Shown here in pieces: positions 42,334-51,378 of a stretch of 64,000 nt of DNA. The translations under genes were made by a program, and so were the position numbers. Each line of letters begins with the position of its first letter. Within the stretch, counting starts at the first letter, position 1. The DNA lies in contig JAJZGF010000006.1 in assembly GCA_021805025.1 (NCBI GenBank), positions 1 to 64,000 of the forward strand, given 5' to 3'. Source of the DNA: Acidobacteriota bacterium (lineage in GTDB: Bacteria > Acidobacteriota > Terriglobia > Terriglobales > Acidobacteriaceae). A model generated the notes under the pieces. It worked only from the letters and a program-made list of their open reading frames with translations. It did not search any database and was not told the DNA's origin.

Positions 42334-42467
42334 CGGAGCGCTCCTGGTCTCTAGGTTAAACGGACGGAAAAACTCCGGGAGGTGAATCTCGCCCGCTACA
42401 ATAAAGAGTTACATGAATTCCGGGGGATGGCCCTGCATCTAAACGGGACGAGGTTTTGCGGCAAGAG

Positions 42468-43502
42468 ATGGCTGGGCGCCGGGGCAAAAGCAGTAAGAGA
42501 AATGGGTTAGCTGCGACAGCGACGCTGCTGCTGTTGCTGTTGGCGGCGCTCTGCGCAGCCGGCGCGTGGCTTGCTTTGACTCCTTTTGGACCCGCCACCG
42601 AGACCTTTGTCGAAATTGCGCCAGGGACATCCACGGTGCGCATCGGGCAGCAACTGGAGCAGTCGGGGGTGGTGCACAGCCAGTTTGCCTTCGACCTGGT
42701 TCACTGGCTAAAGAGGGGACGGCTGAAGGCGGGCGAGTACAGGTTTGACCATCCGGCCACGGTGATCGAGGTCTACTCGCGCATTGTGCGAGGGGATGTT
42801 TACACCAGGACCATAACCGTGCCGGAGGGCGCAAGCATCTTTGAGATTGCCGCGCGGCTTGAGCAGGCGGGCTTTGGAGCGCGGCAGGATTTTCTGGTCG
42901 AGCAGGCAAGGCAGACAAAGCTGGTGGCCGATCTGGACCCCGGCGCAAAGAGCCTGGAAGGGTATCTTTTCCCTGATACCTACCGCTTTGCGCGAAAGGC
43001 GACGACAGCGCAGATTTGCGCCACCATGGTGCGGCGTTTTCGGCAGGAGGCAGCGCAACTGGGATTGAAGGAGAATGTGCACGACGTGGTGACGATGGCC
43101 TCGCTGGTGGAGAGAGAGACGGCAGTGGACGGTGAGCGTCCGCTGGTGGCCAGCGTGTTTGCCAACCGGCTGGCGCATCACATGCCGCTGATGACGGACC
43201 CCTCGGTGATTTACGGTCTTGAACTGGACGGGCAGTGGCGGGGTGCCATCTACGCGAGCGACCTGAAGCGGGATACGCCCTACAACACGTATGTGCATGT
43301 GGGCCTGCCGCCGGGGCCGATTGCGAATCCGGGCCTGCGGTCGCTGCGGGCGGCGATGGAGCCGGCGAAGACGGACTATCTCTACTTTGTTGCGGCGGGC
43401 GATGATCCGCAGGGGCATTCGGTGTTTTCATCCACACTGGAGCAGCATGCGCGCGATGTGGCCGAGTACCGGCACGCGCTGAAGAAGGCAGGTGAGCGGT
43501 GA
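42468..43502 (+). CDS. mltG: MltG, endolytic murein transglycosylase
   Basis: About 344 residues: an N-terminal membrane anchor (LAATATLLLLLLAALCAAGAWLAL), then a LysM-like part and YceG catalytic domain. Landmarks are LEGYLFPDTYRF, the catalytic Glu segment VVTMASLVERET and GLPPGPIANPGLRSL. MltG cuts nascent glycan strands and helps set peptidoglycan chain length. ATG 42468 and TTG 42456 are both possible starts. Divergent from ruvX by about 130 bp; its stop overlaps the lipoprotein start (GTGA). Confidence 0.93.
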   Translation: MAGRRGKSSKRNGLAATATLLLLLLAALCAAGAWLALTPFGPATETFVEIAPGTSTVRIGQQLEQSGVVHSQFAFDLVHWLKRGRLKAGEYRFDHPATVIEVYSRIVRGDVYTRTITVPEGASIFEIAARLEQAGFGARQDFLVEQARQTKLVADLDPGAKSLEGYLFPDTYRFARKATTAQICATMVRRFRQEAAQLGLKENVHDVVTMASLVERETAVDGERPLVASVFANRLAHHMPLMTDPSVIYGLELDGQWRGAIYASDLKRDTPYNTYVHVGLPPGPIANPGLRSLRAAMEPAKTDYLYFVAAGDDPQGHSVFSSTLEQHARDVAEYRHALKKAGER

Positions 43503-44389
43503 AGGGCCTTCTTCGATTTGCTTCCGTGGCGGGCCTGATGCTTCCGCTGGCGTTGCTTTCGGGTTGCCTGTTTACGACGCGCAGGCTGCCGGTACCGAAG
43601 CCACCGCAGACGGTGCAGACACTGACGCCGGATCAACTGGTGGCGAAGCTGAATGAGCGCTGGGATGCGCTGAAGACGCTGAACGCGACGGTGGAGATCC
43701 AGGCCAGCGTGCTGAACAGCAAAGAAGGCGTGGCGAAGGACTACACGACGTTCCGCGGGCATATCCTGATCCGCAAGCCGGGGATGCTGCGCGTGCTGGG
43801 CCAGGTGCCGGTGCTGGGCATGACGATGTTTGACATGGCGAGCGACGGCAAGACATTCAACCTGTATATCCCCTCGCGGAAGAAGGTTGTGAAGGGCGAG
43901 AACACGCTGAAGAAGAAGTCGATTCACCAGGTGGAGAATCTGCGGCCGGGGACCTTCTTCGATGCGATGGTGGTGCGCGGACTGGAGCCGGATAATCTCT
44001 ACTCCGTCACCGCCGATACGGACACCATGGTGGATGCCTCGAAGAAGCACCTGCTGCTGATTCCGGAGTATGTGCTGAGCGTGATGCGGAGAAAGGCCGA
44101 CAGCAATGAGCTCGCGCCGGTGCGTGTGATCGTGTTTCACCGGGAGGATCTGCTGCCCTATAAGCAAGACCTGTATGACGGGAACGGCAACCTGGAGACC
44201 GAAGTGACGTATGGCCGGTACGCGGATTATGGCGGAGGGCTGTATCCCTCGGTGGTGACGATTCGCCGGCCGCTGGAGGAGTACCAGGTGATTCTGCACG
44301 TGGAGAAGGTCGTTGAGAACATGGATCTGACCGAAGACCAGTTCCGCATCAAGGTGCCGGACGGCACGGAAGTGCAGCAGCTCGAATAA
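43499..44389 (+). CDS. Probable outer-membrane lipoprotein (DUF4292/LolA-like)
   Basis: A 296-residue lipoprotein: signal VAGLMLPLALLSGC with lipobox LLSGC, then a predominantly beta region (WDALKTLNATVEIQASVL, GHILIRKPGMLRVLGQVPVLGMTMFDMASDGKTFNLYIP in part) typical of LolA/LolB-like or DUF4292 lipid-handling folds. Start GTG overlaps the mltG stop by four bases, so it is coupled. Function unproven; a role in lipoprotein or envelope biogenesis fits the fold and operon. Confidence 0.72.
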   Translation: MKGLLRFASVAGLMLPLALLSGCLFTTRRLPVPKPPQTVQTLTPDQLVAKLNERWDALKTLNATVEIQASVLNSKEGVAKDYTTFRGHILIRKPGMLRVLGQVPVLGMTMFDMASDGKTFNLYIPSRKKVVKGENTLKKKSIHQVENLRPGTFFDAMVVRGLEPDNLYSVTADTDTMVDASKKHLLLIPEYVLSVMRRKADSNELAPVRVIVFHREDLLPYKQDLYDGNGNLETEVTYGRYADYGGGLYPSVVTIRRPLEEYQVILHVEKVVENMDLTEDQFRIKVPDGTEVQQLE

Positions 44390-44410
44390 TCCAGATATGC
44401 AAAGGACAAG

Positions 44411-44440
44411 ACCGGCGCAAGGCGAGCGCCCCGCGCCGGT
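44411..44440. terminator. Bidirectional terminator-like hairpin
   Basis: ACCGGCGC (44411-44418) and GCGCCGGT (44433-44440) form an 8-bp GC-rich stem between two convergent genes, followed by TTTGATGT on the plus strand. The T tract is poor, so strength is uncertain. Confidence 0.5.
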
Positions 44441-44453
44441 TTGATGTGTTCGG

Positions 44454-46802
44454 CTATTGCGCGCTGCCGTGCATGAGGATGGCGTAGCGGCGCGCATACT
44501 CGGCTTTGTAGTCGTCCACGGTTTTCTGGTAGCTCATCTTCGGCGCATCGGCTCGCATGGACCAGTGCAGGCGCACAGTTTTAGTGTCGGCGGGAAGGAT
44601 GAGCTGTCCATCGGTTGCGTGGATGGAGTGGCCGTTGGCCTCGGCGCTCTGGACCTGCATGAACCAGGGCAGATGCACGACGATGGCCGAGGGCGCATCG
44701 GTGGAGTTCGTGGCGAAGTGCGTGGTGAGGGCGAGGTCCGCTTCATCGGCGGAGGGCTGCGTGAGCTGGAAGTCGACGCTGCCGAAGTATGTGGGGGCCT
44801 GGGTGACGGAGATGGTCTTTCCCTGCCCGATCCAGTCGGGCGAGATGACGCTGAGCAGGTGGAGCTGATTGCCGTCTTCGCGGACGAGCATGGTGCGCAA
44901 TAGGGTGCGGTACTCGGCGGCGAACCAGCCGTGGGGCGCGAGGTTGTCCTGAAAGTTGCGGTCGCCCCAGGGCAGAATGGCGAACTCGAAGCCGGCGTGG
45001 GTGGAGCTGGTGTGCTGGAGGAGCGCGTAGAACTCGCGCAGGGCCTGCTCCTGATCGCCGCGAATGGTTTCCGTCATGGTGTTTTTGATGGTGAGGTAGT
45101 GGTGCAGGAACTCGCCGTTGGCGTAGGTCATGATGCCCTCAGCGTATTTGGCCTGCGTGGCCTTGAGCGTGGCGGCGACGCGGGGATCGCGTGAGCTGAG
45201 CGTGGGCTCGGGCACGACGGCGAGCAGGTTGCCCCAGTCGAAGCCGCCTTTCTGGCCGTCGAGCGCGGGCGGGATGTAGCCGTTCTCTTCTTTGGTGCGC
45301 TGGTCGAGGACCTTGAGGAATGCCTGGCGGTAGTCGTTGTACTCGGCCTGCCATGCGGATGCGAGATCGGGGTGGCCGGTCTGCTGCGCCATGGGGATGG
45401 CGAGGCTGAGACCGGAGAGGGCGAGGAAGTTGTAACCGGTGAGGTGGCCGGGGACGAACTCGTTGTCGCGCACGTCGCTGGCGGGCATGATGTGGAGCGG
45501 GTCGGCGGCGCGGGCCTGTTTGAGCCACTGGACGGCGCGGTCAATCTGCGGGATGGCCCACTCGGCGAAGGCTTTGTCGTGCGTGATGCGATAGTGCTGC
45601 GAGTAGCCCCAGACGGCCTCGCCCCATCCGTCATACTGTTGCGGCTGCGAGAGGAAGTTGCCGTCGGGCCTTTGTGATTTGGCGAAGAAGGCGAGGTCCT
45701 GTGCGGCGATCTGCGGATAGCCGGTGACGTCGTAGCTGTGCACGATGTCGGCGCCGTCGCGCAGATAGAACTCGTGATAGTGGAGCTTGTTGACGGTCTG
45801 GATATAGTCGGGGCCGATGTGGTCGCGGGCGATGAGGTCGTAAACGAGGTTGGTGTAGAAGGTGTCGACGGGCTTCTGCTCGGGCAGACTGATCTGCATG
45901 CCTTCGGCGAGGATGCGATTCCAGAAGGCGACGACCTGCGGGTGCGCGGCGTCGAAGCTGGCGGCGTCAAGAGCGGCTGTGTCGGATGCGGGGACGACCG
46001 GCATCTTGAAGTCGAGCGTGTATTCTTCGGCGGGCTGAAGCAGGCGCGAGTAGGTGACGATGCCGACGGGGACGGTGGGGTCCACGTTGAGCTTTTCAGG
46101 CTTCGCGATGTCCTGCGGATAGTTGTACCGCCCGTGCAGAGTCCAGCCGCGGGTGACAAAGCCGGCCGGGAAGGTGTAGAGCAGGCGGTTGTCGCGCAGG
46201 AATCCGTCCTGGGTAAAAGAGCAGACCCAGTCGGGACTGAACTTCTCGCCGATCTGGCGGTAGTCGCCGGGGAACCGGCCCTGGCGGGGGCGATCGAAGC
46301 GATTGTCGCCGTGGGCTGCGCCCGTGTTGTTGGGCGCGTCATAACGCATTCCTGTCGCGAGGATGGCGCGGTTCGGCTTCTCGTCCTCGTTCTTCATCGT
46401 GATGCGGATGAAATTGACGAGCGTGCCTTCAGGTTTGCCGTCGAGCGTGGCGGCGAAGAGGGTAAAGCGGTAGGCGACGCCATTCTGCGAGAACTGGTAG
46501 TGCATGATGGGCAGGTGGCCATCTTCCAGGGTGCGAATGCGGACGTGGGTGGGACGGAGCTCGGGGCCGGAGAAGAACATGAGCTCGCCGAAACCGGTGC
46601 GGAGGTAGCCCTCGGGGGTGACCTCGGTGGCGGCCTCGGCATCCATCATGCCGATCTCGTCTGTGGGCGCGGAAAAATATGAGAATGGTTGACCGGGCGC
46701 GTCGATGGAGGGCGAAACCATCTGGGCGCGGGCAAGCGGGGCAAACAGGGCCGTGCCGAGCAGACCGGCAAAGATCAAGGCAGAGCTGCAAGTGTTCTTC
46801 AT
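44454..46802 (-). CDS. Secreted glycoside-hydrolase-like protein (six-hairpin glycosidase fold, inferred)
   Basis: A 782-residue exported protein with a clear signal peptide (ALIFAGLLGTALFAPLARAQ). The N-terminal 300 residues look like a beta-sandwich. The middle (about 310-650) has alternating helices and conserved aromatic/acidic segments (FYLRDGADIVHSYDVTGYPQ, QYDGWGEAVWGYSQHY, DVRDNEFVPGHLTGYNF) as in alpha/alpha barrel glycosidases. A C-terminal beta domain follows. No specific GH family can be assigned from sight; polysaccharide or glycan degradation is likely. It stands alone, convergent with the mltG operon and 91 bp downstream of the CHAT gene on the same strand. Confidence 0.6.
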   Translation of the reverse strand: MKNTCSSALIFAGLLGTALFAPLARAQMVSPSIDAPGQPFSYFSAPTDEIGMMDAEAATEVTPEGYLRTGFGELMFFSGPELRPTHVRIRTLEDGHLPIMHYQFSQNGVAYRFTLFAATLDGKPEGTLVNFIRITMKNEDEKPNRAILATGMRYDAPNNTGAAHGDNRFDRPRQGRFPGDYRQIGEKFSPDWVCSFTQDGFLRDNRLLYTFPAGFVTRGWTLHGRYNYPQDIAKPEKLNVDPTVPVGIVTYSRLLQPAEEYTLDFKMPVVPASDTAALDAASFDAAHPQVVAFWNRILAEGMQISLPEQKPVDTFYTNLVYDLIARDHIGPDYIQTVNKLHYHEFYLRDGADIVHSYDVTGYPQIAAQDLAFFAKSQRPDGNFLSQPQQYDGWGEAVWGYSQHYRITHDKAFAEWAIPQIDRAVQWLKQARAADPLHIMPASDVRDNEFVPGHLTGYNFLALSGLSLAIPMAQQTGHPDLASAWQAEYNDYRQAFLKVLDQRTKEENGYIPPALDGQKGGFDWGNLLAVVPEPTLSSRDPRVAATLKATQAKYAEGIMTYANGEFLHHYLTIKNTMTETIRGDQEQALREFYALLQHTSSTHAGFEFAILPWGDRNFQDNLAPHGWFAAEYRTLLRTMLVREDGNQLHLLSVISPDWIGQGKTISVTQAPTYFGSVDFQLTQPSADEADLALTTHFATNSTDAPSAIVVHLPWFMQVQSAEANGHSIHATDGQLILPADTKTVRLHWSMRADAPKMSYQKTVDDYKAEYARRYAILMHGSAQ

Positions 46803-46893
46803 GGCAGGTCAAGCCTACCGTATTTCAGGCAGGAAGCGCAGTGCTCTGCTGCTTTGAAGACAGGCAAAGCCTCATCCCATACCGGACGTGGCA

Positions 46894-49800
46894 TCAACTG
46901 GCGCCGCTGCGGAAAAGCGCGCGCAGGTCGGAGTGCTCCACGCCGGAGGCGTAATAGGCTGCCCAGTAATAGGGATGCCTGTAGCGCGAATCGCGGCTGA
47001 GCGTCTGGCGAGCCGCGGTTAGGGCCTGGGGAACGTTCTGCCCATCGGCCAGGCCGCGATAGAACGAGCTCATGAGGGAGACGGCCGAGGCGGAGTCGAT
47101 CTGCCAGCGTGTGGCAACCACCTCAGGCACGCCGAGCGACGCGAGCGTGTCCACAATGTCGCCCATGCCGTGGTTCCAGCCAGCTTCGCTCTTCCCCGTC
47201 GAGCAGGCAGAGAAGACCACAAGGCGGGCATCGCGCGGGGGATCTTTGCGCAGGATGCCGGTATCAAGGTAAGGCTTGTCGTCCGGTGCGCGAGCGGGCG
47301 CCAGCAGCAGCCGCGTGGCTCCGTCGAACTGGGCCGCATGGCCGGCGAAGTGGACCAGCGAAGCCGAGGGCAGGCGCGCGGCCACCTGCCGTTCAGTGGC
47401 TTGGCCGGCCAACAGCAGGTCCGCGTGCGGATCAAGACGAGCGACTGCGCGGGCTTCTTCCAGGACCTCGGGCAGCAGGGTTTGCAGGCCAGCGCCAATC
47501 GATGCTCCGACAATGAGCGGCCTTGCGGGAGACGCATCCAGTGAGGTCGGCGCAAAAGCCTGCTCATGCAGGAGCAGGGAGGGTGCTTCTTCCAGGTTGA
47601 ACCGGAGACCAATGGGTCCATCGGCGGCTTCCACCGCAGGCCAGGGTAGATTGCCCAGCAACGGGTCGGGCTCGATGAGCAAGAGGCTGTCGGGCGTGTT
47701 CGGCGCGTGCAGCGGGTCCAGGAGCAGCTGGCCCAGGCGGCGTGCAGCCTGGTGGACCGAGGCAAGCGATGTGGCTGGAGAACCGACCTCCTGCTCCAGC
47801 AAGGCTTCGGCAGAGAGCAGGTCGTCCGCGCGGATGCGCAGCTGAGTCCAGACCACGCCGTGGCTATCGGCGCGATAGAGCAGGACGCGATCCGGGAGCA
47901 CAACTTCGCCCAACATCTGGCTCTTCCCTGCTGGCGCAAGCTGGCTGGCGAGTGCGCGATCGAGGGGAGGCCTGAGGCAGTCAAGCCCGCGATCGATGCA
48001 GTTGGGCACGGGTTGGCCGAGGATGCGCAGCCGATACCGCTCCCACAGGGCAAGGATGTCGATGCCGGGCCTGCCCTCGGCCATCCAGATGCCGGCGAGT
48101 GTTGCGTAAAGAGCGCGATTGTTGCGGGCAAAGATGATATTGCCGGCGCCTGCGCGGCGTCCCTGGCTCTCCTCTGCCAGGATTGCCTCGCGTAGCGCGC
48201 CCTCAGCCGCCGCGGGCTGGCCGCGAGCCAACTGCAACTGACCGCGCGCCGCGGCGTAGGCGCTGCGCTCCGCATCATCATCCAAGCCCCGGAAGTGTTC
48301 ACGGCTACTTTCAAGAAGCGCATCCGCCTGAGTCAGATCCTCATGCGAGAGGTAAAGGTTGGCCATTGCAATCTCGCTATCGGCCAGGAAACCTCGGATC
48401 GACCTTCCGCCGCCCTGCTGCGTCAACTCGCGACGCACCTTGAGAAGCTGCTGCTGCGCCTCAGGGATATAGCCCGCACGAATGGCGGCGATCGCCAGGT
48501 CGTAGCGCTGGGATGGAATCAGTTGTCGGCTTGGAGTGAGTTCGAGCATGCTGAGCAGTTCGCGCTGGAGCAGCAGTTCAAGGTGGAGTCTCGGCGTATC
48601 CTTTTCCACCTCGGCCAGGCCGGACAGAATCGTGTAGGCGCGAAAGGGCGGATAGTCTCCTGCGTAGAACTGCCGGAGCGTCTCCCGGAAGATGCGCCAG
48701 GTATCTTCCGCGTCTCCGGATTCTACCGCCGCACCGCCGAGCTGATTCTGTATCCGCATCGTCAGCAGGCTGAATTGGTGGGTCTGCGCAATCGATGCGG
48801 CACGCACGTATAACGGGCTGACCTGGGTCGCGGCGCCCGGGCGATGGTCACAGATGCCTGCCTCGGTAAGGCTGCTCGATTGAATCCACGCGTACTGCGG
48901 ATGACTCCCGATGAGGGAGTGTGCGGCGAGATAGCAGGTTTTCATCCGGCCAAGGCGCTGCAGGTCGTATGCATTCTCAAGCCATGCGCGGTCAGCGCCG
49001 GCGGCGTTGCCCAGCAGAAGAAAGTGCCGGTGGCCTGCGAGCGCCCATTTTCGGCTCAGCAAGGAATCGCCCGCGCTGTCTGCGTCAAGCGCCCGCGCCA
49101 GTTCCTGAGCGGCCTGTGCAAATTGTGCGGCAGGGGGTGTGGTTGCGGAGGGAAGAAGTTGATGGAGCCACGGATCCCGATGATGTCGATCGAGGGAAGC
49201 AGCCAGTGCGGTCAGCAAGGTGCGGGCGGATCGGCAGCGATCGTCGCAGGGCGAACCGCGGGAGCGATCGGCGGGAAGCGGGAAAGCCGCATCCAGCAGG
49301 CGCGGGAGCATGGTTGTAGAAAGCTCCTCGTCAAGGCTTGCGAGCGTGGCGGGGTCCGCAGCCAGAACGCGCATTGCGGCCGGCGAGGCCAGGTGCTGTT
49401 CCATGCGGCTCTGATGCGACTTGAGTTTGTCCAGTTTCGTTTCCAGGTTTTGCAGGCGTTGCCGGCCCTCGGCCAGCCATTGGGGATCCCGCTCGAATTT
49501 CAGATAGCGGTTCCATGTCTCGATGGCATTCATCAGCTGGGCGCGGTCTTCCATCACCAGCGCTTCGTTGAACAGAACGACAGGATCGTCCGGCGCGATT
49601 TCGTCGGCGCGACGCAGATAGTCGAGAGCCGTGGCGCGATCATTCTCGCTGCCTGTCGCTGTGCCACGCTCGAAGTAGGCGGACGCGTCATCGACGAGGA
49701 GGCTTGCGGAGACGGGGCCGGAGCCAAGCAGCCGGTCGAGCACATCGATGGCTGGGTCATAATCCTCTTCCATCAGCTGCGCACGCGCACGGAGTTGTAG

Positions 49801-50421
49801 CCAATGCGGATCGGTCGGGGCCGTCTCCAACTTGCGCTCAATCGAGGCGCGCGCACTGAGCAGCGATGCTGTCTCCCGGTGCGTCGCATTGCCGCGAAGA
49901 TGATCGGCATTCGCGACTGGAGCGAAACCTGCTCCAGCCATGCGTAAGTCAAAGATCCGATCCCGCGTATAGGCCTGCGCGAGAAGTCTCTCGGGAGATG
50001 TCTGGTGCCTGTGCCAAAAGATCAGTGCTAAGACCGCCAGGGCAATCGTCACGGGAACAAGACCGAGGGAGACACGTTGCCATCCGGTCCAGCGCGATGG
50101 CGTTGTGCGTGGTGTACCCGCAAGTTGGCAAGCAAGGCGATGCTGCCACTCTACCGAAGCAGAAACGAGGCCGAGCATCATTGCCGCTTCTTCCGGCTCT
50201 GCTGCGCCGCGCAGGACATGTCTGCACTGCGTCCATTTTTCCAGACACGGTCTGCAGGTGGCCGCGTGGGTGAGCAGCGCGTCGGCTTCGGCTGCTGTGA
50301 GTTCCCAGCTGACCATGCGCAGCCAGAAATCGATCTCCGGACATTCACCGGAGTCCGCACCCGTTCCGACCGGTACATCGGACGCCGCGCGGTCTCTCCC
50401 CTCACCTGATTCTGGGCCCAT
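46894..50421 (-). CDS. Anti-sigma zinc motif / single-TM / helical-repeat / CHAT protease fusion
   Basis: A 1175-residue protein. Residues 45-63 carry LLTHAATCRPCLEKW, the H-x3-C-x2-C zinc motif of ZAS anti-sigma factors (H52, C56, C59). One membrane helix spans 117-136 (VSLGLVPVTIALAVLALIFW). TPR-like helices fill about 160-760. The C-terminus is a CHAT caspase-like domain with H1028 in LVHFAGHAAQ and C1073 in VVFSACSTG. With the N-terminus in the cytosol, the repeats and protease would be periplasmic. The ECF sigma gene lies 140 bp upstream on the same strand, so it probably restrains that sigma factor. Function inferred. Confidence 0.82.
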   Translation of the reverse strand: MGPESGEGRDRAASDVPVGTGADSGECPEIDFWLRMVSWELTAAEADALLTHAATCRPCLEKWTQCRHVLRGAAEPEEAAMMLGLVSASVEWQHRLACQLAGTPRTTPSRWTGWQRVSLGLVPVTIALAVLALIFWHRHQTSPERLLAQAYTRDRIFDLRMAGAGFAPVANADHLRGNATHRETASLLSARASIERKLETAPTDPHWLQLRARAQLMEEDYDPAIDVLDRLLGSGPVSASLLVDDASAYFERGTATGSENDRATALDYLRRADEIAPDDPVVLFNEALVMEDRAQLMNAIETWNRYLKFERDPQWLAEGRQRLQNLETKLDKLKSHQSRMEQHLASPAAMRVLAADPATLASLDEELSTTMLPRLLDAAFPLPADRSRGSPCDDRCRSARTLLTALAASLDRHHRDPWLHQLLPSATTPPAAQFAQAAQELARALDADSAGDSLLSRKWALAGHRHFLLLGNAAGADRAWLENAYDLQRLGRMKTCYLAAHSLIGSHPQYAWIQSSSLTEAGICDHRPGAATQVSPLYVRAASIAQTHQFSLLTMRIQNQLGGAAVESGDAEDTWRIFRETLRQFYAGDYPPFRAYTILSGLAEVEKDTPRLHLELLLQRELLSMLELTPSRQLIPSQRYDLAIAAIRAGYIPEAQQQLLKVRRELTQQGGGRSIRGFLADSEIAMANLYLSHEDLTQADALLESSREHFRGLDDDAERSAYAAARGQLQLARGQPAAAEGALREAILAEESQGRRAGAGNIIFARNNRALYATLAGIWMAEGRPGIDILALWERYRLRILGQPVPNCIDRGLDCLRPPLDRALASQLAPAGKSQMLGEVVLPDRVLLYRADSHGVVWTQLRIRADDLLSAEALLEQEVGSPATSLASVHQAARRLGQLLLDPLHAPNTPDSLLLIEPDPLLGNLPWPAVEAADGPIGLRFNLEEAPSLLLHEQAFAPTSLDASPARPLIVGASIGAGLQTLLPEVLEEARAVARLDPHADLLLAGQATERQVAARLPSASLVHFAGHAAQFDGATRLLLAPARAPDDKPYLDTGILRKDPPRDARLVVFSACSTGKSEAGWNHGMGDIVDTLASLGVPEVVATRWQIDSASAVSLMSSFYRGLADGQNVPQALTAARQTLSRDSRYRHPYYWAAYYASGVEHSDLRALFRSGAS

Positions 50422-50561
50422 ACCCTACCACTCCTGGGAAATCTGTCTCATCGTCGAACACAACGCGACCGGCTGTTGTTCTGTCGTCAGCACATTCTCA
50501 ACGGCTTTCTCCTAAGAAACCGCAGAATGACGGGACTTTCCTTGGCTGCTTTTCAGATTAT

Positions 50562-51230
50562 TTAACCTGATTCGCTGATCGGCTTTGCGTCGGCCTCCTT
50601 GGAATCCTGTCCGAGCTGGCTGCTGAGCCATCGGCCAACGCGGCGCAGGACGCTTTCCACGCCCTTGGCGGACAACTTGACCGCTGGCAGGTCGGCAATC
50701 TCTTCCGCAGTCAGTCCCTGCCGATAATAGAGCCAGAAGATCGCCCGATCCCGTGCGGTAACAATGTTCGGGTTGACCCGCATCCTTTCGTCCATCTCGG
50801 CGTAGAGCATGGTCTTGTGCAGCTTCTCGCTGTTCTGCGGGCTTATGGGGTTGGTGAGCGGCAGTAACTCGTCCAGGGGCACAGTGATGGTGCGGCCACC
50901 GCGCTTGGCGGAAGACTGCCGGCGGAAGTGGTCATTGGCCACCGAAGTTGAGACGATACGCAGCAGACCCAGAAAGGAGCCATCGGCCCTGGGTACAAAG
51001 TCTCTCAGGATTCTCCGCTGCCGTTCGCATAGCTTAAGAAATACTTCCTGAACGATGTCATCCACCACAGCGGCGGTGACGCCGCCGGTCCACAAGCGGC
51101 CCACCCGCGCCGCGACAAGAGATACCACCGGCGCACAACGGCGCACAAACTCTTCCCAATCTTCCGCCTTATCGGAGTGGGCGCACGCTTTGGCGAGCCT
51201 GTTCACCGTGTTTCCAGAAGTTTCTATCAC
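50562..51230 (-). CDS. ECF-type sigma-70 factor
   Basis: A 222-residue two-domain sigma factor. Sigma region 2 runs from about 25 to 105 (AAVVDDIVQEVFLKLCERQRRILRDF, SFLGLLRIVSTSVANDHFRRQ) and region 4 from about 160 to 210 (RDRAIFWLYYRQGLTAEEIADLPAVKLSAKGVESVLRRVGRWL in part). The start is GTG at 51230; no SD is obvious and a GGGAG/CTCCC hairpin (51233-51251) lies just upstream. It is followed by the anti-sigma/CHAT protein and is divergent from a five-gene DUF58/MoxR operon, which is a candidate target. The inducing signal is unknown. Confidence 0.88.
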   Translation of the reverse strand: MIETSGNTVNRLAKACAHSDKAEDWEEFVRRCAPVVSLVAARVGRLWTGGVTAAVVDDIVQEVFLKLCERQRRILRDFVPRADGSFLGLLRIVSTSVANDHFRRQSSAKRGGRTITVPLDELLPLTNPISPQNSEKLHKTMLYAEMDERMRVNPNIVTARDRAIFWLYYRQGLTAEEIADLPAVKLSAKGVESVLRRVGRWLSSQLGQDSKEADAKPISESG

Positions 51231-51378
51231 GAGGGAGTCTAGTTTACTCCCAAAACGGCAGGATTCTCCCTGATGTTTTCACCGTCCATGGCGGACCCAG
51301 GTAGCGGCCGTCAAACTGCCAGTTCCAAGGTGTGCTAGTATCCCGGAAAGTGCCCGACACGCCTTCGGAGACTTAGTT

